A stretch of DNA of 9,580 nucleotides from Chryseosolibacter sp964563295 (GTDB taxonomy: Bacteria > Bacteroidota > Bacteroidia > Cytophagales > Cyclobacteriaceae). Position numbers and translations under genes: made by a program. The notes under the pieces were generated by a model. The model did not search any database. It was not told where the DNA came from and saw nothing but the letters and a program-made list of their open reading frames with translations. Below are positions 1 to 7,026 of this stretch, piece by piece. The stretch lies in assembly GCA_964563295.1 (NCBI GenBank), contig CAZLWX010000127.1:1-9580 (forward strand), in the 5' to 3' direction. Position 1 is the first letter of the stretch, and the number at the start of each line of letters is the position of its first letter.

Positions 1-1
1 G

Positions 2-46
2 GACGAATCCAACGCGCTGACTGCGCAAACGTTTAATGAAATATAA
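2..46 (+). CDS. Possible C-terminal tail of an upstream gene (partial)
   Basis: The first 30 or so bases are GC-rich like the genes of this window, and the sequence turns abruptly AT-rich after about base 35. Reading from base 2 gives DESNALTAQTFNEI followed by TAA at 44-46, a plausible hydrophilic C-terminus on the same strand as the operon. Fourteen codons are too few to identify a family, and a second frame, from base 1, also ends nearby (TAA at 34-36). It could equally be non-coding. Confidence 0.2.
   Translation, partial: DESNALTAQTFNEI
27..34. promoter_or_regulatory. AAACGTTT palindrome, possible upstream operator
   Basis: This 8-base perfect palindrome with a central CG shares its core with the longer palindrome at 144-155. 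The two centres are 119 bases apart. A central CG in a short palindrome is typical of LacI/GalR-family operators, so the pair could be two binding sites for one regulator. This is inferred from sequence shape only, and no regulator gene is in the window. Confidence 0.35.
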
Positions 47-60
47 CGTTTTTTGCGTTA
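44..60. repeat. Inverted repeat TAACG-N7-CGTTA
   Basis: Five-base arms TAACG (44-48) and CGTTA (56-60) flank a T-rich 7-base spacer. It belongs to a cluster of AACG/CGTT half-motifs spread over bases 11-152, including CGTT-N3-AACG at 122-132. It may be a degenerate regulator site, or just part of an AT-rich intergenic stretch. Confidence 0.25.
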
Positions 61-89
61 TTATTATCCAATTATGTATTCCAGTAATA

Positions 90-104
90 TATTGATAATC
101 AATA
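90..104. promoter_or_regulatory. 15-base palindrome TATTGATAATCAATA
   Basis: Two perfect 7-base arms surround a single central A at position 97, within very AT-rich DNA. Its sequence is unrelated to the AAACGTTT sites, so it would be read by a different protein if it is functional. Its position, roughly 70-80 bases upstream of the proposed promoter -7 box, would suit an activator site. AT-rich DNA makes such palindromes by chance fairly often, so confidence is limited. Confidence 0.3.
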
Positions 105-143
105 ATATATATTCTAATTGTCGTTTTTAACGCCTTTTGTAGA

Positions 144-155
144 ACAAACGTTTGT
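144..155. promoter_or_regulatory. ACAAACGTTTGT operator-like palindrome over the -33 box
   Basis: This is a perfect 12-base palindrome with a central CG, shaped like a LacI-family operator. Its right half contains the TTTG (151-154) proposed as the -33 promoter box, so a protein bound here would compete directly with RNA polymerase. The core AAACGTTT recurs at 27-34. The operator role is inferred, and the regulator must be encoded outside the window. Confidence 0.5.
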
Positions 156-183
156 GCTAGTGAGAGCTTTTTTCCTATACTTG
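151..183 (+). promoter_or_regulatory. Candidate Bacteroidota sigma-A promoter of the operon
   Basis: TTTG at 151-154 and TATACTTG at 176-183 are separated by 21 bases. This matches the Bacteroidota pattern of TTTG, a spacer of about 19-21 bases, then TAnnTTTG, with one mismatch (C in place of the first T of the second TTTG). Transcription would start near base 190, leaving a leader of only about 20 bases before the ATG at 209. No other promoter-like pair of similar quality was seen in the window, in keeping with a single transcript for all six genes. Confidence 0.5.
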
Positions 184-208
184 TGACGTACTGAAAACCT
201 CTGACAAT

Positions 209-3200
209 ATGAAACCAACGCTACTCAGAAGGACCATGCCAGTCGCCCTTTTCCTGGGCGCCATGCTCTGCATGCTAAAGACCCAGGCGACACCTGCGCC
301 ATTCCAGCAGGAGATCACCGTGTCCGGAAAAGTTACTTCCCCGGATGACCCCGCCGGAATCCCCGGCGTCAACGTCCTCATCAAGGGAACCACCCTCGGC
401 ACGGTCACCGACGTCAACGGCGAATACCGCATCGACGTCCCCAACCGCGAAGCCATTATCGTCTTCAGCTCCATTGGCTATGAAACCCAGGAGATCGTTG
501 TCGGCGAGAACTCGCGCATCAACGTCAACCTGGCGATGAGCACAACGGCGCTGGAAGAAGTCGTCGTGGTCGGCTATGGAACTCAGGAGAAAGTCAGCAT
601 GACCAGCGCCGTCAGCGCCGTGGCTGGCGAAGAACTCATGCGCCGGCCTGTGACCAGCATTCAGCAAGCGCTTCAGGGCAAACTTCCCGGCCTTACTATC
701 CTCGACCGCGGCGGCAGCCCCGGTTCACCCAACACTCAAATCGTTGTGCGCGGTGTGAGCCGTCCTTATCAACCTGTCGGTCTCGGATCCATTGCCGACT
801 CTCAAATCGGCGATAACTCACCTCTGGTAATCGTCGATGGTGTGGAACAACCGTTCCAGAATATCAACCCCAACGACATTGAATCCATATCCATCCTCAA
901 AGACGCAAGCTCGTCAGCGATCTACGGGTCGCGCGCAGCGAACGGTGTTATGCTGATCACTACAAAACGCGGCAAACAAGGAAAAGTCAACGTTTCGTAT
1001 AATGGATTTTATGCAACGCAGAAATCGGTGAGTAAACCCGAACACATGGACATCGAAAGCTACATGCGCCTGCAAAACACGGCTTTTGAAAATATGAATC
1101 GCCCTCCCAAGTATACCGAGGAGCAAATCCAGGAATATGTCGAAGGCGTAAAGAGCGACCCGCTCAAACACCCGCTTCCGTTCGATTGGTATAACCAACT
1201 GATGCACACGGCGCCACAAGTCAACCATGCCCTCGCTGTCAGCGGCGGCAATGAAAGCTTCCGCAGCCGCCTCAGTCTCAGAAGACAAATGCAGCAAGGC
1301 ATCATTGCCAACACCGAATCACAGTTGACGGACATCCGTCTCAATACCGACTTCACTATTTCACCCAAAGTAAGCGTCGCGGCAGACCTTGACTATCGCG
1401 CACAGGACGACATGGAGCCGAATAATATCAATGAGATTTTCCGACAGATGATGCAGAACTCCATCTGGGCGGTGCCTAAATACCCCGACGGGACATATGG
1501 CGGAGGGACTCAAGGCAACAATCCACTCCTTCTCGCCGAAAAAGGCGGTATCAACCGGTCCAAGAGTAACTACATGTTCGGCAGCCTCACGGGCAAGTGG
1601 AAGATCGCAGAAGGTCTGGACTTCAGCACGCAGGTGGCCATACGCAATAACGACATTTTCGGAAAGAACTACGTGAACACCTGGCAAACGAAAGATTCGA
1701 CCGTCGTCAGAAAATCGAACCTGGTGAACCGGCTCACCGAGATCCGCAACAACAACCGCGAAGTGACGGTGAACAGCTTGCTCAACTACACCAGGTCATT
1801 TGGTTCGCATGAAATCAAAGCGTTGGCAGGTTATTCGCAGATCACAAACGACAACAGCACGCTGACAGCCTATCGTCAGGGATTCTACAACAATGATCTT
1901 CAGTCCATCGGACAAGGAACCAACGATGCCACCAAAGACAATGGCGGCGGCGATTACGAATGGGGATTGCGGTCATATTTTGGAAGGCTGAACTATTCCT
2001 TCGCCGACAAATATTTGTTTGAGGCGAACGCTCGCTACGACGGATCGTCGCGGTTTACAGGTGACAATCGTTACAGTTTCTTCCCGTCGTTCTCGGTGGG
2101 ATGGCGATTGTCGGAGGAAGGATTTTGGACGGGCCTCGAGGATGTGATTTCCGATCTGAAGCTCCGGGGCTCCTGGGGCGAGACCGGAAACCAGGCCGTA
2201 CCCCTGTACAGCTACTTCCCCACGCTTAGTCTCGTCACCTACAATTTCAACGGGGCCACGGTGCCGGGTTATGTACAGCGTCAGCTGGCCGACCCGAACC
2301 TGCACTGGGAGACCGCCACGCAGACCGATATTGGTGTGGACGCCGAATTCCTGAATGGCCGATTCAACCTTAGCTTTGACTATTACAAGAAGAGCATCAG
2401 CGGGATTCTGCTGAACCTGCCCGTACCTGCTACGCTTGGGCTAGACGCAGGTGCGCAGAATGCCGGTGTGGTCGAAAACTCCGGTCTGGAGTTCACACTG
2501 GGAACACGTAACGTCATCGGACAATTCGGCGTCAACGCTGACCTGAACTTCTCCATCAACAACAATGAGGTTGTGGACCTGGCCGGTACCGGACCGTACA
2601 TTTACGGCAATGACATTGATCCCCGGTACATCACCGCCGAGGGTTATCCCATCAATGCTTTCTGGGGGTACCTGACCGGTGGATTGTTCCAGACCGACGA
2701 CGAAGCGGCGAACTACCCGCAGTTCATGCGGCCGGCGCGTGCCGGCGATGTGAAAGTACTCGACCTGGACGGAGACGGAGCAATCACTCCCGATGATATG
2801 ACTAATCTTGGTAATTCATTCCCGAAATATACTTTCGGAGGTGTCTTCAACGTCACGTACAAATCTTTCACCTTGAATCTTGCCCTGCAGGGCGCTGCCG
2901 ACGTGGAGATGCGCATAGCCCGCGCGCTTGGCGAGGCTGGTAATTACGAAGGATTTACCCCTGACATTTATACCAATGCATACTGGACTCCGGAGCGCCC
3001 CAACGCCCGTTTTGCGAGACCTACCAAGCAGGACCTCCGCAATCAGGCTTCCACAGACCGCATGCTGGTCGATGCTTCTTACCTGCGGGTGAAGAACTTG
3101 CAGATCGCCTACCGGATACCATCGGCGATCAGTCAAAAAGTGTTGCTTCAAAATGCTTCGATCTACGTGTCAGGAACCAACCTGTTGACATTCTCGAAGC

Positions 3201-3298
3201 TCAACGAATGGCACCTCGACCCGGAATCGTCTTCCGGATGGCAGAACTACTATCCGCAGACCAGTCTATACACGGTTGGCGTGAATCTTCAACTCTAG
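209..3298 (+). CDS. SusC-like TonB-dependent outer-membrane receptor
   Basis: This is the outer-membrane barrel of a SusCD importer, which takes up oligosaccharides or other large ligands using TonB energy. Residues 1-27 look like a Sec signal peptide (basic MKPTLLRR, hydrophobic core, likely cut after KTQA). Residues about 36-110 form the carboxypeptidase-D-like domain found on SusC proteins (VSGKV, GTVTDVNGEYRI, SSIGYET). The SusC-type TonB-box region is LEEVVVVGYGTQ at 115-126. The plug follows, with QALQGKLPGL (153-162), PLVIVDGVE (205-213) and SAIYGSRAANGVMLITTKRG (236-255), then the barrel to a complete end, YTVGVNLQL. A DLDGDGAITPDD loop at 852-863 is usual for the family. At 1029 residues it is full length. 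Start at 209 was chosen because it gives the best signal peptide; ATG at 236 is a weaker alternative. The receptor family is certain, but the ligand cannot be read from it. Confidence 0.96.
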   Translation: MKPTLLRRTMPVALFLGAMLCMLKTQATPAPFQQEITVSGKVTSPDDPAGIPGVNVLIKGTTLGTVTDVNGEYRIDVPNREAIIVFSSIGYETQEIVVGENSRINVNLAMSTTALEEVVVVGYGTQEKVSMTSAVSAVAGEELMRRPVTSIQQALQGKLPGLTILDRGGSPGSPNTQIVVRGVSRPYQPVGLGSIADSQIGDNSPLVIVDGVEQPFQNINPNDIESISILKDASSSAIYGSRAANGVMLITTKRGKQGKVNVSYNGFYATQKSVSKPEHMDIESYMRLQNTAFENMNRPPKYTEEQIQEYVEGVKSDPLKHPLPFDWYNQLMHTAPQVNHALAVSGGNESFRSRLSLRRQMQQGIIANTESQLTDIRLNTDFTISPKVSVAADLDYRAQDDMEPNNINEIFRQMMQNSIWAVPKYPDGTYGGGTQGNNPLLLAEKGGINRSKSNYMFGSLTGKWKIAEGLDFSTQVAIRNNDIFGKNYVNTWQTKDSTVVRKSNLVNRLTEIRNNNREVTVNSLLNYTRSFGSHEIKALAGYSQITNDNSTLTAYRQGFYNNDLQSIGQGTNDATKDNGGGDYEWGLRSYFGRLNYSFADKYLFEANARYDGSSRFTGDNRYSFFPSFSVGWRLSEEGFWTGLEDVISDLKLRGSWGETGNQAVPLYSYFPTLSLVTYNFNGATVPGYVQRQLADPNLHWETATQTDIGVDAEFLNGRFNLSFDYYKKSISGILLNLPVPATLGLDAGAQNAGVVENSGLEFTLGTRNVIGQFGVNADLNFSINNNEVVDLAGTGPYIYGNDIDPRYITAEGYPINAFWGYLTGGLFQTDDEAANYPQFMRPARAGDVKVLDLDGDGAITPDDMTNLGNSFPKYTFGGVFNVTYKSFTLNLALQGAADVEMRIARALGEAGNYEGFTPDIYTNAYWTPERPNARFARPTKQDLRNQASTDRMLVDASYLRVKNLQIAYRIPSAISQKVLLQNASIYVSGTNLLTFSKLNEWHLDPESSSGWQNYYPQTSLYTVGVNLQL

Positions 3299-3319
3299 GA
3301 ACCGAAAAAATTCAGAATC

Positions 3320-4894
3320 ATGAAAACGATTAGATATAAAGCTCTCTTTCTGCTGGCCACGTTGACGCTGGCGAGCTGTGAAGATATTCTGGAGACCATT
3401 CCCAACGATCGGATCTCAACGGAGATCTTCTGGAAGACGGAACAGGACGCCGTGCTGGGTGCCAATGCCGTGTACACCTCGCTCGTGGAGAATGCCTCAC
3501 ACTATGTGAGCTGGGATGGTATGTCGGACATCGGTTACACCCACCTGCCGCAGTCACCAGAGTCATTTATCCTGCAGGGACAGTTTGACGCCCTGAACAG
3601 TCGCGTGCACGACGATTGGGCGAACCTCTACGCCGGCGTGCGCGCTGCAAACTCGTTCCTCGCGAATGTTGACCGCGTTGAAACGACTAATGTTAACCTC
3701 ATTAACCGGTTGAAGGGCGAGGTGAGAACATTGCGGGCGTACTTCTACACGCGCCTCGCAGCATTGTTCGGCGACGTGCCGTTGGTGACGACTGAAATCA
3801 CGCTCGAAGAGAGCAAGTCGCTGACCAGGACTCCGGTGTCGCAGGTTTGGGACTTCATCTCAGCGGAGCTGACCGCCGCGGCGGATCTCCTGCCGACCAC
3901 TCAGGCCGACAGGGGCAGGATAACCAAAGGGGCCGCACTCGGTATCAAGGCCCGCGCCATGCTATATGCAGGACGATTCCAGGATGCAGCCGATGCTGCC
4001 AGCGACGTGATGGACCTTGGTGTCTATAGCATCTATAATTCGTACGACAACCTGTTCAGCTACGCCGCCGAAAACAATTCGGAAGTGATTCTCGATATTC
4101 AGTTTATCGACGATGCTTATTCCAACAACATCTTCAACATCGTTGCACAAAGCAGTATGAATAGCCGGAGCTTGTTTGTTCCGACGAAGAATCTGGTCGA
4201 TGCTTACGAGATGACCAATGGGCTGGATATCAATGCAACGGGAAGCGGTTTCGATCCCTACAATCCGTATGCGAACCGCGATCCGCGCCTGGGATATTCG
4301 ATTTTTGTTCCCGGCGATGTACTCCCGAATGGCAAGGTGTTCGACCCTCGTCCAACCAGCACCACGGGTGATGCCGTAGGGTCGACCTTTGTAGTGTCGC
4401 CTACGGGATTCAACCTCGAAAAGTATGTCAATGCGGAAGATCTCGGCAATCCTCAAAATTGCGGAATCAACCTGATCCTTATGCGCTATGCTGAGATTCT
4501 CCTGACCTATGCAGAGGCAAAAGTAGAACTCAACCAGATTGATGCGACGGTGTATGATGCTATTAATGAAATCCGTCAACGCCCCGACGTGAACATGCCT
4601 GCGATTACCACGGGCAAGTCGCAGGCTGAACTTCGTGACATCGTGCGTCACGAGCGACTGGTCGAGCTGGCCTTCGAGGGATTGCGTTTCTTCGATATCC
4701 GTCGCTGGCAAATCGCCGAGGACGTAATGCCTGGAAAAGTCTACGGCATGACGTTCGTAAATGGCAGCGGCGACCTGGAGACCGTTGAAGTGCTGGCGTG
4801 GGAAAACTTCTTCAACCAGCGCAACTACCTGTGGCCTGTGCCTCAGCAGGAGCGCGAATTGAATCCCGGCCTTGGTCAGAATCCGAATTGGTAA
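3320..4894 (+). CDS. SusD/RagB-like surface lipoprotein
   Basis: This is the ligand-binding lid that works with the SusC-like barrel encoded 21 bases upstream. A lipoprotein signal ends in the lipobox LASC, making Cys20 the lipidated residue. Acidic residues E21 and D22 follow directly, in line with (but not a full match to) Bacteroidota signals for display on the cell surface. The N-terminal SusD-like part includes LKGEVRTLRAYFYTRLAALF (131-150) followed by GDVPLV. The RagB/SusD C-terminal part is clear from LILMRYAEILLTYAEAKVELN (starting at 385), RHERLVELAFEGLRFFDIRRW (starting at 443) and the closing LWPVPQQERELNPGLGQNPNW (starting at 504), all family hallmarks. The protein is 524 residues and intact at both ends. 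The start has no Shine-Dalgarno but an A-rich leader, as usual in this phylum. Family assignment is firm; the ligand is unknown. Confidence 0.95.
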   Translation: MKTIRYKALFLLATLTLASCEDILETIPNDRISTEIFWKTEQDAVLGANAVYTSLVENASHYVSWDGMSDIGYTHLPQSPESFILQGQFDALNSRVHDDWANLYAGVRAANSFLANVDRVETTNVNLINRLKGEVRTLRAYFYTRLAALFGDVPLVTTEITLEESKSLTRTPVSQVWDFISAELTAAADLLPTTQADRGRITKGAALGIKARAMLYAGRFQDAADAASDVMDLGVYSIYNSYDNLFSYAAENNSEVILDIQFIDDAYSNNIFNIVAQSSMNSRSLFVPTKNLVDAYEMTNGLDINATGSGFDPYNPYANRDPRLGYSIFVPGDVLPNGKVFDPRPTSTTGDAVGSTFVVSPTGFNLEKYVNAEDLGNPQNCGINLILMRYAEILLTYAEAKVELNQIDATVYDAINEIRQRPDVNMPAITTGKSQAELRDIVRHERLVELAFEGLRFFDIRRWQIAEDVMPGKVYGMTFVNGSGDLETVEVLAWENFFNQRNYLWPVPQQERELNPGLGQNPNW

Positions 4895-4911
4895 TTGTTT
4901 TTATCGGTAGC

Positions 4912-6804
4912 ATGATAGCAGGATCACGTTTGGCGGGCCTGACACTGGCCCTGGCGGGAATCGCATTCGCGGATGTGGTTGACGCGCAGGAATCGGTAGT
5001 TCGCATTGCTTCGAAGGATAGTTTCTTTACGCCCGATCAAGTCACTGTCGGGGGTGTTCTGGGTGACGCTATTGCTTCCAGTCGGAAGGGCCGTCTGACA
5101 ACCCTTCCGTCCTGGAATGGCGGCGAGCTCATCACCCTGTTCGGCGCGGATGTGCGCGACCAGCATGACAAGACCGACTGGTATGGCGAACATGGCGGTA
5201 AATGGCTTTATACGACAGCCATCGCAGCACGGCAAAGTGGTGACGAGAATCTCCGTGCACTGCTTTTCAAGACGGCGGACTTCCTCGTAGCGACACAGAC
5301 CGACGATGGATACATCGGGGCGTATTCTCCGAAAGTGAGGATTACCAATGAAGATGTGTCTCACGTGCGGTCCTGGGATTCGTGGAATCTCGCCTACATG
5401 GCGCTTGGATTGCTTGAAGTTCATCGTCAATTTCCCAATGAAAAGTACTTCAACGCCGCAAAAAAAATCGGCGAGCTTCTGATTCGCACCTTCGGTGATG
5501 GTGAACATGATATCACCGAATATGGCACACGCCATGGAGTCTCTGCCACCATCATTCTCGACCCAGTGACTGAGCTATACAAGGTGACCGGCGACAAGCG
5601 CTACCTGGATCTGGCCGACACGATTATCGCTAAGATGGAAGCGAACCCCGGCGCGCGCCTGGTGAGCGTGGCTGCCAATGGTGGCGACATGGAACTCGTC
5701 GGCGATGGAAAGGCTTATCAGCTGTTGTGGAACCTGACCGGGCTAGTGAAGCTATACGAGGTGACGGGGGATGAAAAGTATATGAACGCCCTTCGTAACG
5801 CATGGGAGAACGTCAGGGATTACCATTTGACGATCGCGGGTGGTCCCTGGGGAGGGATTGGAAAACACAAGGAATGCTTCAACAGCAAGAATTACTGGAG
5901 TCCATATGGCTTCATTGAAACGTGCAGCACGATGTCGTGGATTCAGCTCAATAAGGAGTTGCTCCGGATCACTGGTGAGGCTGAATATGCGCAAGAGATT
6001 GAGCGGTCGGCATACAATGCACTGCTCGGCGCACAATATCCCAATGGCGAAGACTGGTGTTATCATTCGTTCAGCAATGGCAGCAGGCATCTTGCTCATT
6101 TCAACGACTGTTGTCCTTCCAGCGGCGCGTTGGCGCTCGAGGAAGTAGCGACGATGGTTTACGGAAAGAAGGAGGGTGGTATTGCGGTCAACCTTTTTAC
6201 GGCCAGCGAAGGCTCGGTCATGCTGGATAAGAATCAGGTGCGCATCACGCAACAAACGGAATATCCCTTTGATGGCGCCATCCGCATAACCTTGCAACCA
6301 TCGCGCCGAGCCGCGTTCCCGTTGTTCCTGAGGATTCCGGAATGGTCGAATGCTGTCACGGTTCGCATCAATGGAAAGGCTTTCGATAGTTCGGGTGCAA
6401 AGCCCGGGTCATTCTTCCGTATCGAACAGACATGGAAGAATAGTGATGTGATCGAGATCAATTTTCCATTGGCTGTTCGCGTTGTCGAGCGGACAGAATC
6501 CGCAGGAATTCCGCAAGGTGGTGGTGACATTTATCAGGTGACGTGGTTCGCTGTCACGCGCGGCCCGCTGGTGTTTGCCGCCAATGGATTGATTGATGGC
6601 AAGGACCGGGAACGTGTATTAGACATAGAAGGAGAAATTGAAACGCATTTGTCGCCAGCCGAAAATGCAGACGAAAATCAGGAACTTGCTTATGAGCTGA
6701 AGGGACCCGGACATGAACCCTTGTTGTTCGTGCCCTATTACGAGGCGGGTGGAAGGAAGGCTGGTACCTGGCGTCTGACCTGGTTGCAAAAGGCGTTGCG
6801 ATGA
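4912..6804 (+). CDS. Exported GH127/DUF1680-like furanosidase (cysteine glycosidase)
   Basis: This is a probable exo-acting glycosidase related to beta-L-arabinofuranosidases (GH127, and the related GH146). The ATG at 4912 gives a 630-residue protein with a signal peptide (MIAGSRLAGLTLALAGIAFA, likely cut after VDA at 25). An in-frame ATG at 4798 would run deep into susD and bury this signal, so it was rejected. An alpha/alpha-barrel region carries WYGEHGGKWL, QTDDGYIGAY and KVTGDKRYLDLA. Compared from memory with HypBA1 (E322, E338, C340, C417, C418), the key residues look conserved: E321 (acid/base), E336 and C338 (ETCSTMSW), and C400-C401 (DCCPSSG), where C400 would be the nucleophile and the others zinc ligands. 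H208 (RHG) may match a conserved active-site His. A C-terminal beta region follows (LRIPEWSNAVTVRINGKAF). The usual CCPPN..R loop is CCPSSGAL here, so it belongs to a divergent branch. Periplasmic location is inferred; the sugar it releases is uncertain. Confidence 0.85.
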   Translation: MIAGSRLAGLTLALAGIAFADVVDAQESVVRIASKDSFFTPDQVTVGGVLGDAIASSRKGRLTTLPSWNGGELITLFGADVRDQHDKTDWYGEHGGKWLYTTAIAARQSGDENLRALLFKTADFLVATQTDDGYIGAYSPKVRITNEDVSHVRSWDSWNLAYMALGLLEVHRQFPNEKYFNAAKKIGELLIRTFGDGEHDITEYGTRHGVSATIILDPVTELYKVTGDKRYLDLADTIIAKMEANPGARLVSVAANGGDMELVGDGKAYQLLWNLTGLVKLYEVTGDEKYMNALRNAWENVRDYHLTIAGGPWGGIGKHKECFNSKNYWSPYGFIETCSTMSWIQLNKELLRITGEAEYAQEIERSAYNALLGAQYPNGEDWCYHSFSNGSRHLAHFNDCCPSSGALALEEVATMVYGKKEGGIAVNLFTASEGSVMLDKNQVRITQQTEYPFDGAIRITLQPSRRAAFPLFLRIPEWSNAVTVRINGKAFDSSGAKPGSFFRIEQTWKNSDVIEINFPLAVRVVERTESAGIPQGGGDIYQVTWFAVTRGPLVFAANGLIDGKDRERVLDIEGEIETHLSPAENADENQELAYELKGPGHEPLLFVPYYEAGGRKAGTWRLTWLQKALR

Positions 6805-7007
6805 CGAAGAAGCCTACTCCGGTACTGGTTCGTTTTAGTGTCATCAAGCTGTTGATCGCAGTTTTGTTGCTGGTCGGACTAATGCAACTGCTTTTTGGCA
6901 ACCCGGAGCCGCGTCGTCATGACGACTCGGACATGGTTGGCAGTGATAGCGGACGCACAAGCCAGGAGTTGGGCCGGTACGAAAGAGGGAAATTGTATTC
7001 ATTATAA
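6801..7007 (+). CDS. Small single-span membrane protein, unknown function
   Basis: This 68-residue reading frame starts inside the stop codon of the furanosidase gene (ATGA overlap), the classic arrangement for translational coupling. The product has a basic N-terminus (MTKKPTPVLVRF), one strongly hydrophobic segment at about residues 13-33 (VIKLLIAVLLLVGLMQLLFG) and a polar tail with many charged residues. I do not recognise a family. It is too short to be the missing sugar permease, and the hydrophobic segment is too central and lacks a cleavage motif for a simple secreted peptide. It could help anchor or stabilise another protein of the locus, or be a poorly conserved filler gene. Evidence that it is real comes from coupling, a believable topology and the fact that it fills an otherwise 222-base gap in a tightly packed operon. 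Confidence 0.55.
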   Translation: MTKKPTPVLVRFSVIKLLIAVLLLVGLMQLLFGNPEPRRHDDSDMVGSDSGRTSQELGRYERGKLYSL

Positions 7008-7026
7008 AATCGGGAAATTGTCAAGC

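Noticed and set aside
165..173. T-rich run upstream of susC as a terminator
   Set aside because: No stable GC-rich stem precedes it, and it lies between the proposed promoter boxes.
2762..2797. DLDGDGAITPDD calcium-loop or dockerin-like motif in the receptor
   Set aside because: This loop is common in SusC-family receptors and stands alone, without the second repeat and linker of a true dockerin.
3962..4711. 249-codon open frame on the minus strand inside susD
   Set aside because: It is fully antisense to an intact SusD gene with clear family motifs, has no recognisable domain and no spacing that suggests a gene. Its length is explained by the codon use of the real gene.
4798..4911. Upstream in-frame ATG extending the GH127-like gene into susD
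   Set aside because: It would overlap susD by 97 bases and put 38 unrelated residues in front of a good signal peptide. ATG 4912 lies 17 bases after the susD stop, matching the spacing of the other genes.
5752..6297. 181-codon minus-strand frame inside the furanosidase gene
   Set aside because: It is a shadow of the catalytic region that holds E321, C338 and C400-C401, and its translation shows no domain.
6895..7026. Upstream in-frame ATG extending ribokinase by 44 residues
   Set aside because: The extra residues are unlike any ribokinase N-terminus and overlap the small membrane gene. ATG 7027 gives the standard beginning of the family.
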